Source of the DNA: Amycolatopsis sp. 2-15
Lineage (GTDB): Bacteria; Actinomycetota; Actinomycetes; Mycobacteriales; Pseudonocardiaceae
Assembly: GCF_030285625.1 (NCBI RefSeq)
Contig: NZ_CP127294.1
Span: 4,164,001-4,228,000, forward strand
Length of the DNA: 64,000 nt
Reading direction: 5' to 3'
Position numbers and translations under genes: made by a program. The notes under the pieces are model-generated. The model had not been told where the DNA came from, made no database searches, and worked only from the letters and a program-made list of their open reading frames with translations. Every line of letters begins with the position of its first letter. Positions within the stretch are counted from its first letter, which is position 1. Positions 26,087 to 34,798 of the stretch are shown here, one piece after another.

Positions 26087-26524
26087 CTAGTCACCCATGG
26101 CGCGAGCGGCGTCGGCGCGATGCTGCGCCAGGTTCCGCAGCCGGGCGAGCACGAAGTTTTTGCCGGTGCCGTCCCAGGCCGCGTGCGGGTCCCCCTCGGT
26201 AGCCCATGGCACGTGCTCGATCAGGGTGAGGTCGGCGTCGGCGATGGGGAATGACATCTGCCCCTCTCCGGGGTCGGCGTCGGGGTCGGTGAGGTACAGC
26301 ACCGTTTTGTAGCCGGGCAGCCCTGTGGGGTCGGTTTTCAACCGCGGGTTCAGGCCCGGGTCAGCCGCGAGCGCCGCGAGCAGGTGCATCCGATCGGCGT
26401 AGACGGAGCGGAGCTGGGCCTCCAGCTCGGCCACCCGGTCACGCAGCTGCTCCAGCTCACCGCCGGGGGCGCCGCCGAGGCCGGCAGGTCGGACGCTCGC
26501 ACGCTGCTCGTCGTGGAAGCTCAT
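26087..26524 (-). CDS. Hypothetical protein with N-terminal coiled coil
   Basis: 145 residues. After a short flexible start comes a leucine-rich coiled coil (ELEQLRDRVAELEAQLRSVY), then a beta-rich domain with TVLYLTDPDADPGEGQMSFP and IEHVPWATEGDPH. I do not recognise the family. Intact frame and good composition. It is immediately downstream of the DNA ligase gene on the same strand (46-base gap). Confidence 0.6.
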   Translation of the reverse strand: MSFHDEQRASVRPAGLGGAPGGELEQLRDRVAELEAQLRSVYADRMHLLAALAADPGLNPRLKTDPTGLPGYKTVLYLTDPDADPGEGQMSFPIADADLTLIEHVPWATEGDPHAAWDGTGKNFVLARLRNLAQHRADAARAMGD

Positions 26525-26570
26525 GGTTCAGCCTTTCACCGGGATGAGGTAGCGACCGCCGGGCGGGCCT

Positions 26571-27494
26571 TCATGACCTGGTGGTGAAAGGTTTCGCTCT
26601 CACCACGGTCAGTCGATGTCGGTACCGGCCGAGCTCGAATGCCGAGTCCGCGCGGGCCTCGACCACCACGCCGGGTTCGACCGGCCAGTACGTGAAGTCA
26701 GCGGTTCCGGGCAGGCCGGCCACGACCCCCGATGCCCGGACGGGGCCGCCGGGCGCGAGGCGGCGCCTGCCCGCGAGCGACGCGAGCGCCGGCCGGGACA
26801 GCGTCGTGGAGAGCCCGACCGCCCGCACCCGCCCGCGCCGGTCGGTCTGGCCGAGGACCAGCGCCGTCGGCCGGGTGGGGGAGCCGGTCACGCCCAGCAC
26901 CAGGGCGTCGACGTCGTCGAAGTGGCGGACTTTCACCCAGCCCGCGCGGCCACCGCGCGGCGGATACCGGCTGCCCAGCGGCTTCGCGACGGACCCCTCG
27001 ACGCCGACGGCGGCCTGCTCGGCGCTGATCCACCCGCGTGCCAGCTCAACGTCGCGGGTCGAGCGCATCAGCTGCACGCCGGCGTTGCCCGCGCCGATGA
27101 CGGTTTCCAGCCGTTCCCGCCGGCGCGCGTATGGCAAGGTCCGCAGGTCACGTCCGCGGGCGCCGAGCAGGTCGAACGCCACGAACACCGCCGTGACGCC
27201 CTCGGCGCGGCGCCGCACCGGCCCATAGCCCAGCGCCGCGAAGTCCAGGCGGCCCGCGCGGTAGGCGCACAGCTCGCCGTCGAGCACCACCCGGCCCAGC
27301 GTGGCCGCCGACTCGAGGATCCCGGGGAACCGGTCGGCCAGGCTGCTGCCGGTGCGGGACTGGACCGCCCCGGCGGGCACGTGGATGAGGCAGCGCCAGC
27401 CGTCGAGCTTGGGTTCATATCCGTGGCCGGCCTCGGGCAGCACGGCGGCCGGCTCGGCGACAGCGAGCCGCAACGGCAGTGACTGCACGGGCAC
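26571..27494 (-). CDS. ATP-dependent DNA ligase (LigC/LigD type)
   Basis: About 307 residues. Motif I is YEPKLDGWRC with the adenylated Lys, followed by LGRVVLDGELCAY (motif III region), VFVAFDLLGARGRDL (motif IIIa), GVEGSVAKPLGSRY (motif IV/V) and GWVKVRH. The OB-fold region follows. Length fits stand-alone LigC-like ligases used in non-homologous end joining. The GTG start is chosen by position 28 residues before motif I; no strong ribosome site is seen. No ku gene is in the window. Confidence 0.8.
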   Translation of the reverse strand: MPVQSLPLRLAVAEPAAVLPEAGHGYEPKLDGWRCLIHVPAGAVQSRTGSSLADRFPGILESAATLGRVVLDGELCAYRAGRLDFAALGYGPVRRRAEGVTAVFVAFDLLGARGRDLRTLPYARRRERLETVIGAGNAGVQLMRSTRDVELARGWISAEQAAVGVEGSVAKPLGSRYPPRGGRAGWVKVRHFDDVDALVLGVTGSPTRPTALVLGQTDRRGRVRAVGLSTTLSRPALASLAGRRRLAPGGPVRASGVVAGLPGTADFTYWPVEPGVVVEARADSAFELGRYRHRLTVVRAKPFTTRS

Positions 27495-27545
27495 CTGTCC
27501 ATCGTCAACCCCGCTGACCAGCAGCGCAGCCACAACCCCCGGCGT

Positions 27546-27598
27546 CTGGCTCGCATGCATGTTGGAGGCGCAGCGCCCGCATGGCGAGTTCGGCAGCC
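27546..27598 (-). repeat. Dispersed ~46-bp repeat, copy B
   Basis: Read on the minus strand this block matches 13780-13832 at roughly 35 of 46 positions without gaps. It lies about 50-100 bases upstream of the DNA ligase start, where a promoter would be expected. Its LexA-box-like core CCAACATGCATGCG is poorer than in copy A. Confidence 0.45.
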
Positions 27599-27750
27599 CA
27601 AATCGCGCAGGGTCATCGCAGTTCAGCGGCGACAGCAGCCCCAGCCAAAGCCGTCGACCGCGACCGCGGCGTCCCGTCGCGCAACGCCGTGGTCGCTCGG
27701 CGCGATGAGTCGTCGACAAGCGACGAGCGTCGACGACAGGAGACGTCCGC

Positions 27751-28011
27751 GTGAGCCTTGTTCCCCACTCGCTGGTCAACGACTACGACACCCGCGGCAG
27801 CGTCTGGTGGCACGCGGCCTTCCACGAGGTGCTGATCGAGGCCGGGATGCAGATCCACGCCTTCCGGCCCGCCGATGAGCCGACGCTGTTCGCTACTGCC
27901 CGTCAGCCGGTGACACCGCATCGTCCTGCATCAGATCCGAGCGACGTACGGCAACGCGGGCACGGGTTTTCGACCGGCTCGACGTGCTGCCTGCCCGGCG
28001 CGGGGGAATAA
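27751..28011 (+). CDS. Hypothetical protein, probably 3'-truncated
   Basis: Starts at GTG with AGGAGACG about 8 bases upstream. The first ~50 residues (NDYDTRGSVWWHAAFHEVLI, then EAGMQIHAFRPADEPTL) look genuine. The remainder, after about 27895, has the composition of a shadow frame. The gene probably lost its 3' end at the junction with the recombinase operon. Family not recognised. Confidence 0.4.
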   Translation: MSLVPHSLVNDYDTRGSVWWHAAFHEVLIEAGMQIHAFRPADEPTLFATARQPVTPHRPASDPSDVRQRGHGFSTGSTCCLPGAGE

Positions 28012-28294
28012 GGCTGGTGAAGGACGGCTGAGGATGGCGAACTTCAGCAACGCAGTGGATCTCCGTGACGCGGCGATCACCGATTTCGTGGGCGAGCGTC
28101 CGGGCGTTTTCCCAACACAAGCGGCAATGCCCACGCCGCAGCGACGCGGTCCGGGCGCAGGTGACGCAGGTGCCTTCCGGGTTCGCGCGGTCATGGGTGT
28201 AACAGGCCCTGCACCGCTTGCGCGCGAAGAGGGTTCCCCAGCCCAGGCAGCTCTCGCACGAATCCGCCGCGCGCTTGGCCGGCCGTGCGCTCAT
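27893..28294 (-). pseudogene. Zinc-ribbon site-specific recombinase, N-terminal part
   Basis: Four cysteine pairs occur in the first ~65 residues (CESC, CRAC, CVTC, CRLC). This is the zinc-ribbon start of a large actinobacterial recombinase family whose members usually exceed 500 residues. After about residue 90 the family resemblance ends. Its start overlaps the HTH gene stop by 4 bases (ATGA), so it was the third gene of an operon with the tyrosine recombinase. Confidence 0.55.
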
Positions 28295-28620
28295 TCCGGC
28301 GGGAGGGATCGCCCGTCACGGCGGCGCGGGGTGACCGTCGTGGGTGAGTCGGCGTCGCCGGTCGCGGCCGGGCGCGCAGTGTCACGCTCGGGCACGGGGA
28401 ACGCCTCGGGCTCGGCGACCATGATGTCCGCCAGCCCGCAGTCGAGCACCGCGCACAGGGCATCGAGATCGGTGCCCTTGAAGCTGGCGGGGTTGCCCGA
28501 CCACAGCCCGGACATCTTCCCGACGGAGAACACGACGCCGCGTTCGGCGAGCATCCTCTGCAGCTCGCTGGCCTTCCAGATGCCGCGGTTGGCGGCGGCC
28601 AAGCGCAGGTTCCACTTCAT
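28291..28620 (-). CDS. Small helix-turn-helix regulator (XRE-like)
   Basis: 109 residues. MKWNLRLAAANRGIWKASEL, then QRMLAERGVVFSVGKMSGLW and DLDALCAVLDCGLADIM, form a five-helix Cro/C1-type DNA-binding domain. A disordered Arg/Pro tail follows. ATGA overlaps join it to the tyrosine recombinase upstream and the zinc-ribbon protein downstream. It probably regulates the recombinase operon or acts as an excision factor. Confidence 0.8.
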   Translation of the reverse strand: MKWNLRLAAANRGIWKASELQRMLAERGVVFSVGKMSGLWSGNPASFKGTDLDALCAVLDCGLADIMVAEPEAFPVPERDTARPAATGDADSPTTVTPRRRDGRSLPPE

Positions 28621-29720
28621 GGCAGCAATCCCTCCAGGCGCCGGGCGGCGCGCTGCTGGCCGGCCAGCAGCGCCTCCTCGATGCGGGTTCGGTGAATGTG
28701 GACGTACTTCATGGTCGTGGCCACCCACGCGTGGCCGAGGATCTCCTGGATCGAGAGCAGGTCCGCGCCGGCGAGATAGAGCTCGCTGGCGCAGAAGTGG
28801 CGCAGCACGTGCGGGGTTAGCCGACCTGCCCAGGACGGCAAGTACGCCGCAGTCGCGGCGACCAGGCCGACGCGCAGGGCGTCGCACCCGACGCGGCTGG
28901 CCGATCCGTCGCGGGTGTGCCGCTCGGACGGGAACAGCGGCGCGCCCGGCCGCGTGTGGTCGTCGCCGAAATGCCCCCACACGTCCTCGACGAACCAGCG
29001 CAGTAACCGATCGGCGCCGTTGATCAGCGGCACCATGCGCTCACGCGGGCCGCTACCGCGGCTGCCTTTCCCAGCCCGGACGTGCAACTTGCCGAACGGC
29101 CCGAGATGCCATTTCACGTCGTCGAGATTGATGCTCCGGGTCTCGTTGATCCGCAAGCCCACCAGCGACGACAGCTTTGCCGCCGTGTAGTTGCCTGCGG
29201 TCGGCGCGAACTTGCGGCACGTTGCCAGCTCCCCGCGCCATCCCGTGAATAGCTGCCCCAGCTCGTGCGCGGTCGGCGGGATCCGCAGGGCCGCGTCCTT
29301 ATGGCCTCGAGGCCTGTTCATCTCGTCAATCGGGCACTCGACAACCCGCCCGGTCAGCTCGTGCAGCTCGACCTTGTGCCGAAGCTCCAGGAACTCGAAG
29401 TACGTCGTCAACGTCTGCGCGCGGGCATGACGCGTCCCCCTGGCCGCCGCGCGCATCACCTCGCCGAAGTAGCGGTCGGCGTCCGATGGCTGCATCTCCC
29501 ACAACGGCCGCTCGAACCACCCCCGCACGTGCTCCAGGTTCGACACGTCGTGCCGGATCGTGCTGTCGGCCAAGCCGGCCGACGCGCGCGCCAGCACGAA
29601 CCCGGCCATCACGTCGGTCTCGAAATCCAGAAGCTGCTCCGGATCAAGGTCCGGCCGCCAGTCACGCAGGTCCCGCACCACAGCCAGCGGCAACCCCACC
29701 ACCCCAACTTCACGAGCCAC
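28617..29720 (-). CDS. Tyrosine recombinase/integrase
   Basis: 367 residues. N-terminal core-binding domain (DSTIRHDVSNLEHVRGWFER); catalytic Arg I in LVGLRINETRSINL; the HxLRH box in TPHVLRHFCASELY; GH in ILGHAWVATTMKYVH with the Tyr nucleophile. All catalytic residues are present. It is the first gene of a three-gene operon with 4-base overlaps. Its 5' side borders a truncated DNA polymerase gene, which suggests the operon came in as, or at the end of, a mobile element. Confidence 0.88.
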   Translation of the reverse strand: MAREVGVVGLPLAVVRDLRDWRPDLDPEQLLDFETDVMAGFVLARASAGLADSTIRHDVSNLEHVRGWFERPLWEMQPSDADRYFGEVMRAAARGTRHARAQTLTTYFEFLELRHKVELHELTGRVVECPIDEMNRPRGHKDAALRIPPTAHELGQLFTGWRGELATCRKFAPTAGNYTAAKLSSLVGLRINETRSINLDDVKWHLGPFGKLHVRAGKGSRGSGPRERMVPLINGADRLLRWFVEDVWGHFGDDHTRPGAPLFPSERHTRDGSASRVGCDALRVGLVAATAAYLPSWAGRLTPHVLRHFCASELYLAGADLLSIQEILGHAWVATTMKYVHIHRTRIEEALLAGQQRAARRLEGLLP

Positions 29721-29758
29721 AACGAACCATCAAAACTCTCAGGATTTTTCAGAAATGC

Positions 29759-29774
29759 TGATGATTCGTCATCA
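29759..29774. promoter_or_regulatory. TGATGA-TTCG-TCATCA palindrome upstream of the integrase
   Basis: A perfect 6-bp inverted repeat around TTCG, 39 bases before the integrase start. It could be an operator for the HTH protein, part of the recombinase att core, or a stable tetraloop hairpin in RNA. The surrounding 30 bases are AT-richer than the rest. Confidence 0.4.
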
Positions 29775-29864
29775 TGAAGTAGATCACGCCGAGGGTCGTA
29801 AAAGACCTGGTCCTGCACAGATCAGGGCGAGCCGCCACCACCGGCGCGCGAGCGAACCCAGGCG

Positions 29865-30809
29865 GTGTCGCACAAAGCGCACTCGATGTCGTTCGCGTTG
29901 CTGGTCTACGCCTCCGCGTGGTTCAAGCGCTACTACCCGGCCGCGTTCTGCGCCGGTCTGCTGCGTGCCCAGCCGATGGGCTTCTACTCACCCCAGTCCC
30001 TGGTCGCCGACGCGCGCCGCCACGGCGTGACCACCCGCGAGCCCGACCTGAACCTGTCGCTGCCGCACGCCACCCTCGAACCCGACCCGGACTCCGAAGG
30101 CGGTGTCGCGATCCGGCTCGGCCTGGCCGGGATCCGCTCGGTGGGCCAGGACCTCGCCGAGCGGATCGTCGCCGAACGCGACGCCGCCGGCCCCTACACC
30201 TCGATCGGGCAGCTGACCGAGCGGGTGCAGCTCGACCGGCCCGTCGTCGAAGCCCTCGCCACCGCCGGCGTGTTCACCCGCCTCGGGCCCGACCGCCGCG
30301 CCGCGCTCTGGGCCGCCGGTGCCGCCGCCGCCACCCGCGCCGAACACATCCCCGGCCTGGCCATGGGCCACGACGCCCCCGCCCTGCCCGGCATGACGAC
30401 CTTCGAGCTCGCGTCGGCGGACCTGTGGGCCACCGGCATCACCGCCGGCCGCCACCCCATCGAGTTCCTGCGCACCCACCTCAACCAGCTCGGCGCCATC
30501 CCCGCCGACCACCTCCTCGACATCCCCGACGGCACCCGGATCAAGGTCGGCGGCGCCGTCACCCACAAACAACGCCCCGCCACCGCCGGCGGCATCACCT
30601 TCCTCAACCTCGAAGACGAGACCGGAATGGCGAACGTGATCGTGTCGGTCGGGATGTGGCGCCGCGACCGCCAAATATGGCTGTCCAGCCCAGCGCTGCT
30701 CGTGCGCGGCATCGCCCAAGTCGGGCAAGGCACCGTGTCCCTCGTGGCCGACCAGGTCACCCCGCTCGACCTCAAGAGCCTCGCCGCCAGCAGCCGCGAC
30801 TTCCGGTGA
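29865..30809 (+). pseudogene. Error-prone DNA polymerase DnaE2, C-terminal third
   Basis: The frame reads HSMSFALLVYASAWFKRYYP, then AAFCAGLLRAQPMGFYSPQS and LVADARRHGV. It contains the helix-hairpin-helix block (GLAGIRSVGQDLAERIV) and the C-terminal OB-fold (GGAVTHKQRPATAGGITFLN). These are the last ~310 residues of DnaE2/ImuC. The PHP and polymerase domains are missing, and the first 10 codons do not match. Translesion polymerase activity is impossible from this fragment. Confidence 0.85.
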
Positions 30810-30945
30810 GCACCCGGAGAAGGGGCCGATCCTAAATTGTCGTGGCATGCGAAGAAGACAACTCGTTTAGCCCAGCGACAGCGCTTGTATATCTCAGTTT
30901 ACTTTTCGGTGGCGCCACATCAACGGTGCAAATGGAGGGGGATCC

Positions 30946-31464
30946 ATGCCGATCAGAACGCTTGCTGTTGTCAGTACGGCAACACTGCTCTTCACCACGC
31001 TCTTCACCGGGTCCGCATTCGCGGCCGACATTTCGGCCGGTGCTCCAGGCGAGGAAGTCGACGCAGTGCCGACCACAGGCCCGGAGGTCCCCGGTCCCGT
31101 CAACGAGCCCAGCACGGCCGCGGCCGCGGCCCTGCCGTTCACCTACAGCTTCAACATTTGCTACTCGCTTAACTCGCGCCAGTTCACACCTGCGGGCCGC
31201 GAGTCGCGTGGGCAGGCCTGCGTGAGCCTGCGCGGCACCGGAAGCGACGATCCGAACTGGAAGGGCAAGATCGTCAAGGTGCTGATGTGGGACGAGGATG
31301 GCATCGACGGCCAGAAGGGGCCTACGGTCAACTACACGCTCGACGGCACGTACTACAAGTACTGCTGGACTGGCCTCACCGTGACCCACCCGCACCACTT
31401 CGAGATCCAGAAGCCGTGGGGGCCCTCCCAGCTGCAGGGCAACGGCTCGGCCACCCAGAGCTAA
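30946..31464 (+). CDS. Secreted protein of unknown function
   Basis: 172 residues with a Sec signal (MPIRTLAVVSTATLLFTTLF, cleavage after SAFAA). A Pro/Glu linker precedes a mature domain with three cysteines and many aromatic residues (YYKYCWTGLTVTHPHHF). GGAGGGGG is 7 bases before the ATG. No family recognised. It is the last gene before the catabolic cluster. Confidence 0.75.
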   Translation: MPIRTLAVVSTATLLFTTLFTGSAFAADISAGAPGEEVDAVPTTGPEVPGPVNEPSTAAAAALPFTYSFNICYSLNSRQFTPAGRESRGQACVSLRGTGSDDPNWKGKIVKVLMWDEDGIDGQKGPTVNYTLDGTYYKYCWTGLTVTHPHHFEIQKPWGPSQLQGNGSATQS

Positions 31465-31568
31465 ACTAACTAACTAAGACCTCGTTCTCGCGGGGGTGCC
31501 TCCGCCCGCGCTCGGCCCTGGCACAGTTCGAGCGCGTCTGCCCGCCACTCGTTCGGCGCCGGCACCTA

Positions 31569-33014
31569 TTACAGCTGGAAGATTGACTTGGACCGTTGGT
31601 ACGTCGCGAGTCCGTCGGGGCCCAGTTCGCGGCCGATGCCGCTGTGCTTGACACCGCCGAAGGGTGCCCCGAGGTCGGGCAGATAGCCGTTGATTCCGAC
31701 GCTGCCGGTGCGGATTCGGCGGGCGACGGACAGACCACGTTGGGGGTCGGCCGTCCACACGCTGCCTGCGAGGCCGTAATCGGAGTCGTTGGCGAGTATG
31801 ATCGCCTGCTCCTCGCTGTCGTAGGGGGTGACGGTGATGACCGGGCCGAAGACGTCCTCTCGCGCGACGTACCAGCTGTTATCAACGTCCGCCAGGACGG
31901 TGGGCTGCAGGAACCAGCCGTCGTCCAGCCCCGCGGGCCGCACGCCTCCGGCCACGAGCCGGGCGCCGTCGTCGATGCCCTTCTCAATCGCGGATTCGAC
32001 CCGGTTGCGGTGGCGTTCGGAAACCAGGGGTCCGATTTGCGTGGCGGGGTCGAGTGCTTCCCCAACAGCGAGGGAGTTGGCGAACGCGGCAAGGGTGCTG
32101 ACGACTTCGTCGTAGCGGGTCCGTGGCGCTAGCACCCGGTTGGAGAGGAAGCAGGTCTGGCCGTTGTTGATTAGCATCGCCCCGAACAGCGCTTCGCCCA
32201 CCCGGCTGAGGTCGAGGTCGGCGTCGTCCAGGATGACCGCAGCGGACCGGCCGCCGAGTTCGAGCACGACCGGGCGGATCAATGGGCCGCACAGTTCTGC
32301 GATCTGCCGTCCGATGGCGGTGGAACCAGTGAAAGCCACCATGTCAACTCCGCGGTGGCCGACGAGGTAGGCGCTCACGTCGGCTCCGGCAGGCACCACG
32401 TTGAGCACCCCGCGCGGCAGTTCTGCCTCGACGGCTGCCTCGGCCACCACCGCGGTGTCCAGCACCGTCTCGGGCGACGGTTTCAGGACGACGGTGCACC
32501 CGGCGGCGAGCGCGGGTGCGTACTTCTGCGCAGCGAGGGCCTGGGGGAAGTTCCAGGGGGCGATGGCGGCCACCACACCCGCAGGCTCGCGCCGCACGTG
32601 GGTGGTGCCACCAAGCAGACCGGGCCGGCTGGACTCCATTGGCCCCACTGTGACCAGCCCCGCGTAATAACGCAGCATGGCGGCCGGGAAGCGCCCTTCG
32701 ATCTGGCTGGACACCGAGATCGGCATGCCGTTCTGCTCACTGACGGTGCGCGCGATCTGGTCGCTGCGCTTCTCCAGAGCGTCGGCGAACCGCTCCAGGG
32801 CGGCGGCGCGTTCGTGCGGCGGCCATGCGGACCAGCCGACTGGGTCGTCGAACGCGGCGCGGGCTGCGGTGACTGCTCGATCGACGTCGGATCGATCGGC
32901 TGACACCGTGGTGCCCAGCAACCGCCCGGTGCTCGATGAATGGACGGAGATCGTCGCGGTACTCGCCGACGCCGTCCATTCGCCACCGATGAACAGGGAT
33001 TCATTGGTCGTCAT
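31569..33014 (-). CDS. NAD(P)-dependent aldehyde dehydrogenase, probably muconic-semialdehyde type
   Basis: 481 residues. The NAD-binding segment is APWNFPQALAAQKYAPALAA, the general base Glu is in VLELGGRS and the nucleophile in NNGQTCFLSNR, followed by EDVFGPVI. The size is that of a complete class 1/2-like enzyme. Divergent from the hydratase gene and at the edge of the catabolic cluster, it is a good candidate to oxidise a 2-hydroxymuconate-semialdehyde-like intermediate to the dioic acid. GGGAGAG lies before the ATG. Confidence 0.85.
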   Translation of the reverse strand: MTTNESLFIGGEWTASASTATISVHSSSTGRLLGTTVSADRSDVDRAVTAARAAFDDPVGWSAWPPHERAAALERFADALEKRSDQIARTVSEQNGMPISVSSQIEGRFPAAMLRYYAGLVTVGPMESSRPGLLGGTTHVRREPAGVVAAIAPWNFPQALAAQKYAPALAAGCTVVLKPSPETVLDTAVVAEAAVEAELPRGVLNVVPAGADVSAYLVGHRGVDMVAFTGSTAIGRQIAELCGPLIRPVVLELGGRSAAVILDDADLDLSRVGEALFGAMLINNGQTCFLSNRVLAPRTRYDEVVSTLAAFANSLAVGEALDPATQIGPLVSERHRNRVESAIEKGIDDGARLVAGGVRPAGLDDGWFLQPTVLADVDNSWYVAREDVFGPVITVTPYDSEEQAIILANDSDYGLAGSVWTADPQRGLSVARRIRTGSVGINGYLPDLGAPFGGVKHSGIGRELGPDGLATYQRSKSIFQL

Positions 33015-33115
33015 TGCCCACTCTCCCAAAGAACGGTCAGTGGCGATCAGGGTGCGTGGCGTGTAGGCCCGGCTCTACCCTCTGGTCCACTGGACGGGAT
33101 GCCGTTCTCGTTCGC

Positions 33116-33145
33116 GGACCGCTGGGTGATCGACCCGAGCGGTCC
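33116..33145. promoter_or_regulatory. Inverted repeat in the aldehyde dehydrogenase/hydratase divergent promoter
   Basis: GGACCGCTGGGT (33116-33127) faces ACCCGAGCGGTCC (33133-33145), complementary except for one bulged base. A further GGACCG half-site follows at about 33153. It lies in the 184-bp gap between divergent catabolic genes, a natural site for the IclR regulator of the cluster. Confidence 0.5.
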
Positions 33146-33198
33146 ATTGCGCGGACCGTCGTGCTGATGCAGGTGGCGTTGCGCCCGACCATGTCTGC

Positions 33199-34017
33199 AT
33201 GGCACTCAGCGAAGAGGAAATCCGGCAGCTTGCGAGCGAGCTGTGGGACGCGGAGCGGCGTTCGGCTCCGATCAGTCCCATCAGCCGCAGGTATCCCCAC
33301 GCCGACATCGACGACGCGTACCTCGTGCAGCAGGAGGGGATCAGGCTCCGGTGCGCGGACGAGGGCGACGCCGTGCGGGGACACAAGGTCGGGCTCACTG
33401 CACGCGTGATGCAGCAACAGATCGGCGTTGACCGTCCCGATTTCGGTCATCTGCTCGCGTCGATGTTTCACCCAGAGGGGGAGCCGCTGCCGATCGGCTC
33501 GTTGATCGCACCCCGAGTGGAACCGGAGCTAGCCTTCGTGCTCGACGCACCCTTGGAGGGCCCGGGTGTGACGGTGGCCGACGTACTCGCAGCCACGGCG
33601 TTTGTAATGCCCGCCCTGGAGATCATCGACTCCCGGATCGAGGACTGGCAGATCGGCATCGTGGACACGGTGGCGGACAACGCTTCCTCTGCCCGGGTTG
33701 TCCTGGGTGGGAAGCGGACCCCGATCGACGCACTCGACCCGCGGTTGATCGGCGTGGTGCTGCGGCGCAACGGCGAAATCGTGGAGACCGGTGCAAGCGG
33801 CGCAGTGCTCGGAAATCCGGCACAGGCCGTCGCCTGGCTGGCGAACGTCGTGGCGAACAACGGCGTGGTGCTCCGCCCTGGCGACGTGATCATGCCCGGA
33901 ACCTGCACGCGCGCGGTCGAGCTGAAGCCGGGCGACACCGTTCGAGCCGACTTCGAACACCTCGGCCACGTCGGCGTCTCCTTCAGCGCTGCCCGCGACG
34001 GGGAGGTGGCCGCATGA
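33199..34017 (+). CDS. 2-hydroxypenta-2,4-dienoate hydratase (2-keto-4-pentenoate hydratase)
   Basis: 272 residues of the FAA-hydrolase-like hydratase/decarboxylase family. GHKVGLTARVMQQQIGVDRP near residue 60, then APRVEPELAFVLDAPLEG, supplies the acidic metal ligands. PALEIIDSRIEDW and VADNASSARVVLG follow. The closest type is MhpD/DmpE, which adds water to 2-hydroxypentadienoate to give 4-hydroxy-2-oxovalerate. Its stop overlaps the next start (ATGA), so it is co-translated with the decarboxylase. Confidence 0.82.
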   Translation: MALSEEEIRQLASELWDAERRSAPISPISRRYPHADIDDAYLVQQEGIRLRCADEGDAVRGHKVGLTARVMQQQIGVDRPDFGHLLASMFHPEGEPLPIGSLIAPRVEPELAFVLDAPLEGPGVTVADVLAATAFVMPALEIIDSRIEDWQIGIVDTVADNASSARVVLGGKRTPIDALDPRLIGVVLRRNGEIVETGASGAVLGNPAQAVAWLANVVANNGVVLRPGDVIMPGTCTRAVELKPGDTVRADFEHLGHVGVSFSAARDGEVAA

Positions 34018-34784
34018 CCGGCGTTCGCACCTGGGCGGGCCGGCTCGACGACGCCGCCACCTCGCAGGCCACGGTCGCGCCCCTGACCACGGACGGCCTG
34101 GCAGACCTCCGCACCGCCTACGAGGTGCAGGACGCGCTCGTGCGCCTGCGCCTGGACCGCGGCGAACGGCTCGTCGGCGGCAAACTCGGCCTCACCAGCC
34201 GCGCGAAGCAGATCGCGATGGGCGTGGACAAGCCGCTCTACGGCCTGGTCACCAGCGGCATGAGCCGCGCTTCGGGCTCGCGCCTGTCGCTCAAGGACCT
34301 GATCCAACCGCGGGTCGAGCCGGAGATCGCGTTCGTGCTCGGCGAGCCGCTGGAAGGCCCCGACGTGACGGTCTCCGACGTCCTCGCCGCCACGCGCTAC
34401 CTCTGCGCCGCGCTCGACGTGATCGACAGCCGGTACGAGGGCTTCTCCTTCCGCCACCTCGACGCGATCGCCGACAACGCATCCTCGGCCGCTTTTGCCC
34501 TGGGCGACGACTTGGTCGCGCCCCACGGCGATCTCGCGTTGACAGGCTGCGTGCTCGAGGTCGACGGGCAGGTCGTCGAGTCGGCCGCCGGTGCCGCGGT
34601 GATGGGGCACCCGGCCGCCGCCGTCGCGTTCATGGCCAACCAGCTCGCCCTCGCCGGCAAACGCCTGGAGGCCGGCTGGGTCGTGCTCTCGGGCGGGCTC
34701 ACCGCGCCCGTTTCGCTGAAAGCCGGATCGACCGTGACCGCGACGCTCAACGGGCTCGGCAGCGTCACCCTCGGCGCAGAGTAA
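34014..34784 (+). CDS. 4-oxalocrotonate decarboxylase
   Basis: 256 residues, same fold as the preceding hydratase. GGKLGLTSRAKQIAMGVDKP, then LYGLVTSGM and QPRVEPEIAFVLGEPLEGPD, are typical of the DmpH/XylI branch, which decarboxylates 2-oxo-3-hexenedioate to 2-hydroxypentadienoate, usually in a complex with the hydratase. The overlapping gene order supports that complex. The next gene, 14 bases on, is the tautomerase that supplies its substrate. Confidence 0.82.
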   Translation: MTGVRTWAGRLDDAATSQATVAPLTTDGLADLRTAYEVQDALVRLRLDRGERLVGGKLGLTSRAKQIAMGVDKPLYGLVTSGMSRASGSRLSLKDLIQPRVEPEIAFVLGEPLEGPDVTVSDVLAATRYLCAALDVIDSRYEGFSFRHLDAIADNASSAAFALGDDLVAPHGDLALTGCVLEVDGQVVESAAGAAVMGHPAAAVAFMANQLALAGKRLEAGWVVLSGGLTAPVSLKAGSTVTATLNGLGSVTLGAE

Positions 34785-34798
34785 GGGAAAGGGACACC

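Noticed and set aside
31459..31478. Short ACTA repeat after the secreted-protein gene
   Set aside because: Only three to four copies of a 4-bp unit. It provides stops in several frames but has no hairpin or other sign of function.
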